DNA of 64,000 nucleotides. Source: Gentiana macrophylla. Lineage: Eukaryota > Streptophyta > Magnoliopsida > Gentianales > Gentianaceae. This document shows positions 13,200-24,894 of this stretch, in pieces. Within the stretch, counting starts at the first letter, position 1; each line of letters starts with the position of its first letter. The notes beneath the pieces are model-generated. The model was given only the letters and a program-made list of their open reading frames with translations, was not told the DNA's origin and did no database searches. The DNA lies in assembly GCA_026214975.1 (NCBI GenBank), contig JAOBSW010001156.1, forward strand, positions 1 through 64,000, in the 5' to 3' direction. Position numbers and translations under genes: made by a program.

Positions 13200-14100
13200 A
13201 AGATTTCATGCCTTTGTGATTTCGAGCCGCTTACAAGAACTGAGACGAACTCTTCCAGTTCGCCAATCAAAGCACCCATGATCACCGATGCCTTAGGATC
13301 AAATTTAGAAATCTAATAGCCTGCATAGTCTGTGTTCTTAAATCAATCGGGAGATGACACACTTACCAAAGACTAGCTTATAGAGAACAACCAATTGGTG
13401 TTTTAAAAGTCGTCTGCACGCCCCATAATGCATTCAATTTAACTCATCACTTTTACGATTTGAATCAATTGCTTTTTCCATTTCATTCTTTTTGATCTCT
13501 CTGACCGATACCTTCACTGCGACCCCTTCAGTTTGTGGATGATGGGGCGTTCACTGGACTTTATGCGTTACCGTATTTCTCGAATTAACTTAGTAAATGG
13601 TTGATTGCAAAAATGTGAACCTACATCTTTAATGATCATTGTAACCAGGTCCATACTCCCTGTGCTTAATATATTCTTTTAAAAGATACGTGTATGACAA
13701 CTTTGGTATCATTAGTGGGAAGAGTCCCATTTTCAACCTAGTTTTGAAGCATGTCCACCATTACAAGAATAAATCTTTTTCCAGCAGTATATGGGTTGGT
13801 CCCGTGAAATCTATACCACGAACATCAAACAACTGGCATTCTGAAATAGGTTGCTTAGGCATTTCATGTTTTTGGGTGCATTGGCATTTCAATTTTGACA
13901 AGATTCACATAAGATTTAACATACTTATAAAGATACTATATAGTGTGTTAATAGTAAACGGCATTGCAAAACTTTGCTTGCGCTTTTCCAACTCCTCCAT
14001 GATGACCTCCCGCCTCGCCATCATGACAAGGCGATAAATACTTAAAAATTTCATTATCGTCAGGCACATTTTCCATTATCCCGTCCGAACATTTATTTTG
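13200..14100 (-). pseudogene. Ty3/gypsy integrase remnant (Athila/Tat-like)
   Basis: On the minus strand near 13800-13860 the sequence encodes MPKQPISECQLFDVRGIDF followed by TGP, the start of the plant Ty3/gypsy integrase core with its first catalytic Asp (GIDF). Near 13480-13545 it encodes HHPQTEGVAVKVSVREIKKN, the conserved HPQTNGQVE...NREIK block. The frame between these is broken. Wording such as ECQLFDVRGIDFTGP is close to the Athila/Tat type. Downstream sequence to about 12420 likely held the integrase C-terminus. Confidence 0.75.
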
Positions 14101-14859
14101 TTATCCTGCTCTATCCGATGACAAATTTCTAAGTCTTCATGAACTTAACTTTTTACATTGCCGGGAGAAGCCCAAATGAGGCGGAATATAATCACATGTT
14201 AAGTAATTAATAGTATCTCCAAACCGAGGTGACATTTTGTGAGAAGGAATTATATTTTTAATAGCCGTGATTAATGCCGAGTATACATTCTAAATAGTTG
14301 TTAATCGTGAAATGAATCTTTAATTTCATTCCATATTTCTTCCTCGATCTCAATTCCTACTTAGACGTTCACAACCATTACATTCTCAACCTTCTCTATC
14401 TTCCACTTCAATATCAAATTCTTGGAAACAGGAGAATCCATCTACACATCGGGAGTTTCACATCCTTATATCCAGTGTGTCTTGAGTTGAATAGTGCATG
14501 CAGATTATTGCCTTAGAAATCAAATAATATATGATGTAACCATACTAAGGCAAAAATTACAGCCAGCAGTTCTTTTCTCGTAGGTGCGTAATTAAGTTGA
14601 AAGCTGCGTTTAATGTGAGGTTACATAGTAAATAGCTTTGAAAATTTTGTTATGAATTTTCCACTCCAAAACAGACTTCTAATGTAAATCGCATCATCAC
14701 ACGTAATCTCGAAAAGGTAAATCTTGTCCTGGTGCCAATAAATGCCGGGCAGCAATAATCAATCTCGCTTTCAAAAGTCTTAAATGATTCCGTACATTTA
14801 CTATCAAAGTTAAAAGGTACTTCTTTTCAAGCAAATGACTCTAGAGGCTCATATCTCTT

Positions 14860-16900
14860 TCAAAAATGCAATAAATCTCCTATAAAATCCTGCATGTCCA
14901 AAGAAATCCTCTTAGAGTCCTTAGATTCACCGGGTGGGTGGTAATTTTTCAATCTTTCGACTTTAGCTTTATCAACTTCAATTCCTATTTCGAAGATTTC
15001 CATGACTCCTAGAACAATTCGCCGATACAATTAAACGTAGCATTTTTCCCAGCCTTCAGCTAAATTGAGTATCCTCGCGGCGCTACCTTACACTTTTCTA
15101 AGTGGGCAAACATTTACTAAAAGAATCTCAGTAAACACTAAAGTCGTCCATAAAGATTCTAAGAATTTCTATAACCAATATCGAGAGAAAATATAGACAT
15201 CATATCTTTTCAAGCGTGTGGGGGCATTACATAAACCAAAGCGGCATTCTTTTGCTCACATAAAGTTCCATAATAGCGACAAGCTTAAAAGTACTCTTTC
15301 CTCATCTCACTGCTTTGCAAATGAAAATGCAATAAATATCCCTTAATAACCATCTAAGAAACAAGAATGCGAGACTACTCAAGCGTTCCAACATTTGAAC
15401 TATGGATTCAAGCGGATGATGATCTTTTCTTGAAATATGATAAGTTAGTTTTCTAAAACTAATGCCACATTGAATCTTTTGCAATTTTCACATTTGGGAA
15501 TCCCATTCATTCTCATCATTCTCTTTCAACATGAAACCCTCGCTTTCTTTGATACAACTTGAGCTGGACTTACCCGTCTACCATTCGGGACATAGGAAAG
15601 ATTGTTCCTATTTCTATTAGCTTAATCACCTCTTTCTTAACGATTAAAGCGTGAAGTCGGGTGAGGCGTGCGGTGCGGTTGAATACAAGGTTTAGCATCT
15701 TCTAACAAAATTATCTTTTAAGAACACAAATCTCAGTGGCTAATACCTCGAATATACGGACCAGCAGTCCGTCCAAAAGCCTTATGCCAGCCGTAACATT
15801 CTAAGATTGATCTTAACGTAAGCTCGATTAAGTTTGATGAAATAACAATCGGTAATAGATTATAGGTTTCAAGAAAAGCATATTTTATTTAAAGGTAACG
15901 GTTTCAATTAAGGATTCTTTAGCGGATCTTATTGACGATTTAAGAATCGGTCCTTACAGATTCTAACTCCACATACTTATGCTACGGTGACTTAAAATCA
16001 AAGCTTTCCGCTGTCTAGAAAGGATTATCTCTTTCATTTCAATGTCTCCTCTATCTTGCTTTATAGATAGGGACAAGAAAGTACATTCGTGTAACTGTCT
16101 TCAAAAGATTTGATGAATCGATTATCATAGAGCGTAATGACAGATATCTGTAAAAAGAACATTTATTACATTGACGTATATGGATGGTTCATAGCTTTGA
16201 AAATAACCAACTTAATCTCATCTTCATTTGACTCTCAGAAATTAATTCTCTGGCTTTCCTCAGACATCGATTAAAGTTATTTCCTTCAGAGCTAGAATAT
16301 GTGCGACTCCAAGATAAGTGGTCTTTGAATAACCTTCTTCCATTTCACAACTACAAAACCTACTTGGGAAAATAGAAATTTGTCTGCTTTAACCATCGTC
16401 CCAGCTAATCCCTTTGTGTATTTGATAAATCTATCCGGCTGACTATGCGAGTCATTTTGACTTTTAGTAAGCTTTCTCTTATGCCTAGCTTTTTATAATC
16501 CTGCGTAAGACATGAGATTTATACTAACTCCTAGATCACAAGACCTTACTTCAAACAGTAAATCCTCCAACCTCACCTGGAATACGTGAAACTTCCGTGA
16601 TCTTGAGCCAGAACAGCGCTTATCTTATGAGATGAGTAACATTCTTCATTTAAACATATATTCTCATATTCCTCTAATTTTTTCTTATTTGATAGTATAT
16701 CTTTCGTAAACTTCCACAGGCAGGTATATTAATCGAGGTTTGATATAACAGAGGGATATTAACATTAAGACGATTTAAAAGTGTCAATAAGCGAGCATAC
16801 TTAACTATCGGTTTTGCTTTTTAGTTTTGATGTTTGGGAGGGTAAGGTAAAGATTCTAAATCTATAACCTTTGGCTCCTTAGTCAAGTCCTCTTTCCTTC
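14860..16900 (-). pseudogene. Ty3/gypsy reverse transcriptase / RNase H remnant
   Basis: Near 14900-15010 the minus strand encodes GIEVDKAKVERLKNYHPPGE, the connection that follows the RT active-site region in Athila/Tat elements (usually GIEVDKAKI...LPPP). A shifted copy of the expected FLGHAGFYRRF follows. Sequence up to about 16900 is RT/protease-derived by position but too decayed to assign motif by motif. Confidence 0.6.
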
Positions 16901-18179
16901 TTCCTTAAATACCTTTAGTATTACTTAATTAAGCCATGTTTGGAGCTCCTGAATTTTGCTCCTTTAATTGTTCCCCAGATCAATCTCTACTCATTCTTTC
17001 TTGGGTTCTTCCCTGCATTTCTAAATCCTTATTACAGCCTCATACGACCACAACATGTTCCCTGAATAAATTCCTTAAATCACCCATCCATAGGGTCTTT
17101 CAAAATCCTAGGATTTTTACCCGATTTTCTCAACTTTCATTTCAGGTTCCCACACTTACATTCCTTTTCAAGAAATTCTACATAACCCTTCCTTCTCATC
17201 ATTGAATTCAATTTCATCTTTAGGTTAATCATTCTTTCCATCTAAATCATTTTCTACTTCATTATTCCCAAAAGTTTTCTACTCCATTAAGCCTACATTG
17301 CAGTTTCTTACTTCCTAAGTAACTTCTAGCATTTACCTCTCTTAGGTTTCTTTCGGGTTGTTGCTTAGTAATGAAAATCCTCGCAGGGGTCTACCGTTGT
17401 TATTACGTTCACCTTCCCTACTCAAATGATCTTCCAGTATTCCTCAATGAAACTTCTATCGTTCTCGATTCCCGGCATCATGTCCCACCATAGATGTTTC
17501 ATTGTACTCATATCATAGTATTTGTACTAATAGAAGTCATCATTGTTTCCATATTCTTAGCTTGAGTAGTTACTACACCCATCATATTTTCCATTAGTTT
17601 TTCCCATTTTTCAACTCCTTACACAGTTGGAGTTGAACTACAAGATCTTGGTATACTTTGAGTGGTATGTTGAGATAGGATCTCTTGTAATATTTGTAAA
17701 ATTCGATTAGACGTATCTCGTGATAAACTTGATTGTTATTCATATTCCTATCTTTTGATCTGATATATGGCGGTTGTCTGGCTTACTAGGGTTTGAGACC
17801 GCATCGATAAGTAGGGTGATCTCTTCCAATAGCATTAAAGGAAGTTCGGCATGCATTGTTCAAATTCTATCTTTCTTGAAGAAAACTCACCTCCTCTCTT
17901 GAATATCCGGTTGGTTCTTATCCCTAATGACACATTATCTGATTTGAGTATTCGATTGGTGTACTATTTTACGAACTTTGGTTCTTGTTTTGTAGGCCAA
18001 TCAAATTTCCTACTCAAATTTTCTAAATGTGCTAGAACTTCATTATTAGATGTGGCATTCTCTGCCAAAAGCTACTTTGCAGTCTGCTAGAACCGGTTTC
18101 CCAAATTATTTATTTGGAAATCTTTTCTATAAAGCATTTGTAAACTATTTGAGCTTCATTTCATCATTAACGAACCACC

Positions 18180-18380
18180 ACATTACATGATCCTACGTAT
18201 CAGACGTGAATCTTTCTCAATTCTGACGCAAGAGTTGAATTTGCATGCTCCCAGAATAACCATGATCGGACAAGCTCTTATGCTTTTTTAAACCTTTCCC
18301 CACGCGTTCCCAGTGTTTCTTGAGATCCTTGTCTAAAGTTAGCAACCTCGACTTTTAATTCCAAATTTAGTCACAGAGTG
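18180..18380 (-). pseudogene. gag remnant of the Athila-like element
   Basis: The minus strand near 18330-18290 contains AWERFKK in one frame, the conserved plant gypsy gag signature (SLYEAWERFKELL). Neighbouring sequence shows many small indels. Gag probably spans about 17.3-18.9 kb. Confidence 0.5.
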
Positions 18381-19198
18381 GTGAAATATTGTTTGAATTC
18401 GAGTTTGAATCTCCTCCCAACTAGTAAGTGAATGATGTGGAAGAGACATAAACCAATCTCAGGCTCAAATCCTTTTAAAAAAAAAGGAAACATAGTCATC
18501 CTCGTTAATTCCTTGCTTAGGCTTTTTATGACTTTTGGTACGTATCGCATGCGATTCTTTCAAAGATAGAGATGATGATGTGGATCTTAAATCATCCTCT
18601 CACAGGGTGGGCTCTTGCATCAATTAAACCAAAAGATGAGACTTAATTTGAAAGTATTTGCTCCTTCATTAGGTAAAAGTATGGGATTATTAGTACTGCT
18701 TCTTCTCACGGTTTGATCACGTATAGGTCTCGGGTTTGGCGGATTATTCACGATTATTACTGGTTCCGATTCTCGATTATTTCCAATATTATTATTATTA
18801 TTATTAGTGGTTAATAGGGTTTTTGTCCATGCCCCTGGAGCATGATCTAGCCATTGTTCGGTGTTTCATCGTTGATTCCCGACCATTCATTATTTACGTT
18901 TTGAAGATGATTCTTGGTCGGGATTTAGTGACTAGGTATGACGTGTTACTCTCTGCTGTAACCGCCTTGCGTGAGATGTTTATGTCAGGTATAAGGAGTG
19001 AAGCTGGAGCCTTACCTATACGGTCATCAACTAGCGAAAATAGAAAATAACTAGAAAATTGATAGTAGTAAAATTGGTAATTTACCTATAGGTAACAACC
19101 AACTAAAAAATAAAATAGAAATCAGGATAAGAAAAGTGCTGACTTATTCTCAGTACAGAGCTAATAAGTAAGTAACCATAGACACAAAAAAATTACGA

Positions 19199-19317
19199 CG
19201 GCGTTCCGACAACAGCGCCAAAAAAGCGACAGCGCCTAACTTTATCCACGAGAACGCGCCAAATCGGCAGACATTTCCGGGTTACTTGATTCCTAACCGA
19301 AGTGTACCCGCCAAATT
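19199..19317 (-). other. PBS region with three PBS-like motifs
   Basis: On the minus strand, just inside the 5' LTR, three segments begin TTTGGCG: near 19317 (TTTGGCGGGTACACTTCGG), 19264 (TTTGGCGCGTTCTCGTGG) and 19223 (TTTGGCGCTGTTGTCGG). The last is closest to the Athila primer site TGGCGCCGTTGCCGGGG (tRNA-Asp type). Confidence 0.45.
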
Positions 19318-21697
19318 GTAGTGCTAGTATGGTGAGTCGAGATGTCGTATCACGAGGAACTTGGTAATTCTTCTAAGTGTGGTTAAACACCAGAAGAGTA
19401 CATTATTAACTCGATCTAAGCTGCAATTTATAACACGGATCACTACTATTCTAGTCAACATAAAATAAATACTGAAAATTAAAAAAACTATACTAACCAC
19501 GATATATATAAATACATAAATATATATGAATCTGCATAAACCATGAATTTATATATATGAGATATAAGTATATATAGATACCAAAATATTAAGCATTGAG
19601 ATAATTTTAGAGAAGCTGGCCAAAAACTTATATATGGTGGTTTATCACGATCTTTTTCGATTAAATGAAATGTGTTCAATCTTCCTTTTATTTTAGGTCC
19701 AATTGAGTAAATGAAACGGTGCACTCCTGAGGTAAACAATTCCTCCTCACACAAGCGTATTTAAAATTGTACATTATGTCCATTGCATCATCCAAGGTCC
19801 ACAAGCTGTTACGGTTTTTTCTCGAATGGCCCCAGTACAAATCTACCTTAGATAAAGGAGTCATTCCGTTGGTAAGCGGCTCAATTTTATTTTAGAATCC
19901 GAGTTGCCAAGCCGGACGATTCAACTTTCGGTTTAAGTTTCAATTAAGCGATGATTTAACATTAATACGATCTTTAGTACAGAATTATAATAAAATTCAT
20001 TTCTCCCAAAACAAATCTACCCGGGTAGAAATCGGATTCCGTTATCATGTTATTCACGACCAATTTTACTCCTCCGGTTTCTATCTTTTATCTCATATCC
20101 ACCATTACGTACGTCAATTCATAATTAGATTATGAATTCCTCGAGATCGATTAAATACGTCGATACGAATCGATCAAAATAGAAAAAGATTCAATTAACT
20201 CAATTTTAATCATTTTAATCTTAACAACATTTCTTTAGAAAAGTAAAAGATCGAAATAAAACCGATTACATAGTTTTGGCGATTATTATATTTAGCCTAA
20301 AAACATTATAACAACTAAAAATATAAAAACAAACATAAATACTTAAGAAAAGTTACTGAATACGGTTGATTGTAAATCGTATATTCCGGACATTACAACT
20401 TCTTCAATAAAAACCGACTTCGAGATTTTCCGAAGCATTATAGCGATACTAAAACTACATTATTACAGCGTAAGGCCTTATTTACAACTACTACTAAAAA
20501 TTAAAAGAAAAAAGAAGAGGAGAATATATATGATATGGTTTATATATATTTTTTGGTACTCCTAAATCTGTTGAAATGAGCTCCTTTATATAGCAAAGGT
20601 CTCTGCGACCGACAGTCCGGGATCAAGCCGGATCGGTCGGACTAATGATTACATCCACTTCAGCCTTGATCTCTTCAAGCGATGTGCGTAGATTATATAT
20701 ATTTTTATATATAATTATTAAGCTCCACAATTCATATCTCGAGTTACGGACCTCCAAAATTGCAAGCGAAATGCCAAATTAAAGGTCTCAGAAACTCTAC
20801 AACTTTCTTGAAGGACTCTTCTTCCAGATAAACGCCTTCTTGATTACCTCGTGTTACTCGAAGCTATTTGCTGGATTTTTTAACTCAAATCGATTAGCCA
20901 CTTGATCACTTTGTTTGAGTTGTAGACCTCCAATCTTCATAATTTAAATTGCATTGGAAAGCTTTCGGAAAAATCTACAAGCTTTCGTGAAGAAACCATT
21001 TTACGAAAATGCTCGTTTTGATGGCGAATTCGTTTGTCGAAGACATTTCTTGATTATTACTTAGCAGTTGATTGGTACTTAACCGCCAAGCACTTCGATT
21101 GGCCAATTTTAGGCGCAAACGGAACTCTCAAATCATTCAGGAAGATATGATTAAACTTGATATATGTCGATTCTCGGGGGTCTCGGTTTATAAATCTGCA
21201 ATAAAATACCACAAATACCCCTGTAAATCGGTTTACATCCGGGATTTATTTAAAATCGTACACAAAATTACAAATTTTTACTATTTTTTACTACTAACTA
21301 CTCTAAATTATAAAGATTAACATTTCATACTATTTATACCATATAATTTCATATATTTTATATAGAATTAGATTGATAAAACATAATAATATAATGGTAT
21401 ATTTAATCATATAAAATAATACATCAATTTACTTCTCACTTAGCTTTTGATCGCCCATAAGATAAAAATAAGCGGTAATAAAAGAATAGTATAATTTATC
21501 GATTTAGGTTTATATTGTCAATATTATAAATATATTATACATCTTAATTTAAAATCTTAAGAAAGGCAGAAAGGATATAAATTAAATAACCCAATAATCA
21601 AATATTATTTAGATAAAATTGTACATATAATACTTAATAAGTATAAATAAAATATTAGAATTATTTTAATCGTAATCATTATGAAATCAGAATCGAA
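19317..21697 (-). repeat. 5' LTR of the Athila-like element
   Basis: On the plus strand it opens with TGTAGTGC at about 19317 (minus-strand end CACTACA) next to PBS-like sequence. Its last 750 bp match the 3' LTR remnant. On the minus strand a GC-rich block (20641-20605) is followed by CTATATAAAG (20593-20584), a good TATA box. The right end has no clear CA and is set where homology to the left copy stops, so it is approximate. Confidence 0.55.
20584..20641 (-). promoter_or_regulatory. LTR promoter: GC-rich block plus TATA box
   Basis: The minus strand reads GACCGATCCGGCTTGATC, then GGACTGTCGGTCGC, then CTATATAAAGGAGC. The spacing of an inverted-repeat-rich GC block to a TATA box fits an LTR core promoter. 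No experimental support is available here. Confidence 0.45.
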
Positions 21698-22732
21698 ACT
21701 TGAGTGACTAATACATGTATAAGAAATTTCGCCATTCTCTTCAATAGAGCCTTTAAAGTCATTGCTAAGATTGGTTTTATGAGTTCCATACAGGTATCCT
21801 CTCCCATTGGAAGATCTGGAGAGTATTTGTATTATTTGGAATTGATTTGCCTCGATGTTAAGCTGGGATTGAAACCCCACAATAGAATTGTCGCTCATCT
21901 CGAGAATAATCTTTGTGGATTGATAACTTCAACTCTAATGTCGTGCTAATCAGAAAGCGACAGATTTAGGCTACTACTCGACTGCGCTTTACTTGGAGCA
22001 ACCATGCAAGTACAGGTGGAGACTCTTTGTACCAACGTGTTAGTGGGCCTATCTCACTAAAATCATTCTTAGTATTAAAAAATCTTGATTTAAATTTGAT
22101 TTTAACACATGTGTATAATGTTGTTATGACTATTGAATGTTCTAATTAATGTATTCTTGTTGTGAATGGAGCCTCGTTGGATTCTTTTGAACCTCATATG
22201 TGAGAAATGGATTACAGGTCACATTTACTTATACCAAATTGCATGGATATTGATGCAAGAATGGCAGAGGCATGGTGGCCATTGGTGTTGGTCCTCATGC
22301 AGACGGAAATGGAATATTGTATAGGTGAGGATTCGGATTTGATGGGAAAAAGTCCATCCTTCGAGGAGAATTGGTCGCTATCAAAAGAAGCTTTGTGGAT
22401 TGCTTGGTGACTATGGTGTCTCCCGGGTTGTTGTGGAGATACGACTCTGCCTCTCGCCAGAATGGCTATTAATGAGTAGATCTGGGGAATGAATGACGGC
22501 ATGGCCCCCTTGTTGAAGATATCATTGCCTTAAAGAATTCTCGCATAAATGCTAATGTGTTATTCAAATAAAAGGCAGTGGGATGATGGAATAATAACAA
22601 AGGTTATGTACTATCAACATTTACATTTTTGGTTGTGCAGTGTTAATTGTACTTCATTTCTTACTTAGGTTCATTTTGAATCGATTATCAAGTTTAAACC
22701 CTATAATCAAGTTTAAAAACAAACCATATAAC
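21698..22732. other. Unassigned stretch
   Basis: No gene was recognised. Short ORFs at 21704-21949 and 22207-22410 (plus) have fairly balanced codon composition and could be decayed exon fragments, but I do not recognise either product. Confidence 0.3.
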
Positions 22733-22960
22733 TCGACACAAAGTTAAAGTTGGGTAAAAAATTTTATTTTGATAGATATATGAAGATAAATAAAGATTAA
22801 TCATTATAGAATAAAATTAAAACTAATACTCCTTAATTAATATATTCGACACAAAGTTAAAGTTGGGTAGAAAATTTGATTTTTGATAGATATATTAAGA
22901 TAATTTTAAAGAATAATCACGATAGAATAAAACAAAACCATACTCGCTTAATTAGTGCTA
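22733..22960 (+). repeat. Tandem duplication, unit about 113 bp
   Basis: TCGACACAAAGTTAAAGTTG occurs at 22733 and again at 22846. The following TTTTGATAGATATAT and TAGAATAAAA blocks are repeated in the same order, giving two adjacent diverged copies. Confidence 0.75.
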
Positions 22961-23350
22961 TGGTTTAAACATTAAAATACTCCGCGATATAATAAGGTAG
23001 TTGATTGAGTGCGCTTGTGATATTATTGAAGGATTAATTATTATAGGAAAGGTTCTCAAAATGAATTTGTTTTGGCTTTTTAAATAAAAGGGTGGAATTT
23101 GATTTGAAAAATGTGAATATGAGGCTTCGATTCGTTTCAACTACCAAAAGTCGCTTAAGGTTTACGAAAAAGCGTAAAATGTTTAACCAACTACAAAGTC
23201 AGCTTATTGAAAAGTGAAACGCTTGCATCCATTTAATTGCTTGGTAACATACAATAAACCTTGTGGTTAACTTAGGCTATATATATTATGTGGATGATTT
23301 GAGATAAATACATCGTATATCTCTAAATTAGGCTAACATCAAAGAAAAAA

Positions 23351-24300
23351 ATGGCAACGGAAAGAAACGAATCTCATGAAAATGATGGAAGAAAGGCAAA
23401 TAAATTGAACCATATTCAAGCAGAACTCGGAGGGAAGAGATGTAGCTGGTTAAGGAAGGGAATTTGAAAACTAACCCGAGGAGCAAAGCAAGACATGATG
23501 GCACAGACGGGAACTTCTTCATGAAACCGAGAACATCAACGTGAAGGTGGTTGAGAGGCTGAATCAAGAGACTGTGGAGGTGGGCAAATCGAAAAGAGAC
23601 GATGCAGACTTACAAGAGAAAAGATCAACTGTTGTCCAGTTTGTGCAATGACGACGACGGGGAAAAGGATTGCACATCTGCCATACATTATCCTGTGATT
23701 TCCAAAAACTTTGTTGTTGTTAATATGCCTGCTTGTTTAATTTTAATTTTACTGTTTGTTTGCGTAAACTTTGGGTTTAATTTTTACCTTTTTTTGTTTG
23801 TATAATTTATTTTCATGTCCTGGAAATCTAATGCTTTTATTTTTATGTCTATGTTTATTGTATAATATATAATATATATTTATCTCGGAAATATTTACAG
23901 TTTCTTGGAAATTAAGCTAGTGAGTTTGGTTTGTTATGCTTTTTCCTTGGGGTTGGTTCTGGTTTTGTATATGTTATATAGAGTTAAAGCTCACATGCAC
24001 TAACCTGAGGAGCAAAAGCAAGACATGATGGCACAGAGATGGAAATCCTTTCATGAAACCGAGAATATCAAACGTGAAGGTGGTTGAGGAGGTTGAATCA
24101 AGACTGACCGCGAGGTGTCAAATTCGAACGCAGACGATGCATCAGACTACAAAGGAAGATCAATCAAGAGGATTGCACATCCGCCACATTTATCTATGAT
24201 TTCAAAACTTTGCTTGTTGTTATGTCTTCGCTTGTTTAATTTTAATTTTAATTCTTCTGGTTTTATATATGTTATCCATAAGTTAAAGCTTGTGTCAATT
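23351..24300 (+). repeat. Duplicated module, possible gene fragment, about 530 bp apart
   Basis: The sequence at about 23470-23775 recurs at about 23999-24270 with many 1-2 base indels. Shared blocks include GCAAGACATGATGGCACAGA, CGTGAAGGTGGTTGAG, AGGATTGCACATC and TTGTTTAATTTTAATTTTA. An ATG at 23351 opens a 38-codon frame (MATERNESHENDGRKANKLN...) leading into the first copy. The product is not recognised; it may be a decayed exon and 3' UTR duplicated in tandem. Confidence 0.55.
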
Positions 24301-24894
24301 TGAATTGTATGTCAATATTTTAATTGAATTTGGGAAATGATGCACTTGAATCATATGTAGTTTATAAGAAAATAAAATGATTTGTATTTGCTTATGTGAG
24401 TTGAATGAAAAATTAATTAAGGTAATGATATAAAAGAAAGAAAAAGATTGTATTAATTAACGAGGAGTAAATAATGTAATTATAGAATTTTCATACTTTA
24501 TAAATTATAACAATAAAGAATCTAGGGAAGAAAAAAAAAACATGCATAGAAGGCGTGAAAAAGAGGATTGCATTAAAAACAACAAATTACTCTGCGTGAT
24601 AAGCAAAGAAGGAAATAAAGAGTAGAATATACTGGCCCCATCGCATGCATATTTATGATGAAAAAAAGTAGAAAGAGGACAAAACATGATATAACTCAAA
24701 GTGCAGGGTCCATTGTTGACCATGGACTGGCCCATTCCTTTTCATTTTTATTCATTTCATTTTGTTTTAAGCTTGTAGATGTATAGTAGCAATGCATTTC
24801 TCATTGTAAAGGTAAATGATAGAGCGAATGTGTCTGCTTACAATTGACATTACGGTGATTGTCATTTATTGATATTTGATCTGTGATTTATGAC
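24300..24894. other. AT-rich spacer
   Basis: No coding, repeat or RNA feature was recognised between the duplicated module and the satellite array. Confidence 0.4.

Larger units (their letters stand above)
6781..21697 (-). mobile_element. Decayed Athila/Tat-like Ty3/gypsy retrotransposon
   Basis: About 750 bp at 6781-7527 is repeated at 20940-21697, consistent with 3' and 5' LTR copies about 14 kb apart. Between them, on the minus strand, lie in order PBS-like motifs (about 19.2-19.3 kb), gag (about 18.3 kb), protease/RT/RNase H (about 17-14.9 kb), integrase (about 14-13.2 kb), two accessory ORFs (about 12-10.2 kb and 9.7-8.8 kb) and a PPT-like tract (about 8.6 kb). All coding parts are broken by frameshifts and stops. 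The left LTR copy is truncated where the Copia LTR ends, implying a later insertion. Exact LTR ends are uncertain. Confidence 0.75.

Noticed and set aside
13690..14037. 115-codon plus-strand ORF
   Set aside because: It is the complement of the minus-strand gypsy integrase core (GIDFTGP), so not a gene of its own.
22207..22502. Overlapping 67- and 96-codon ORFs on both strands
   Set aside because: Looks exon-like but I could not recognise a family in any frame; left as unassigned sequence.
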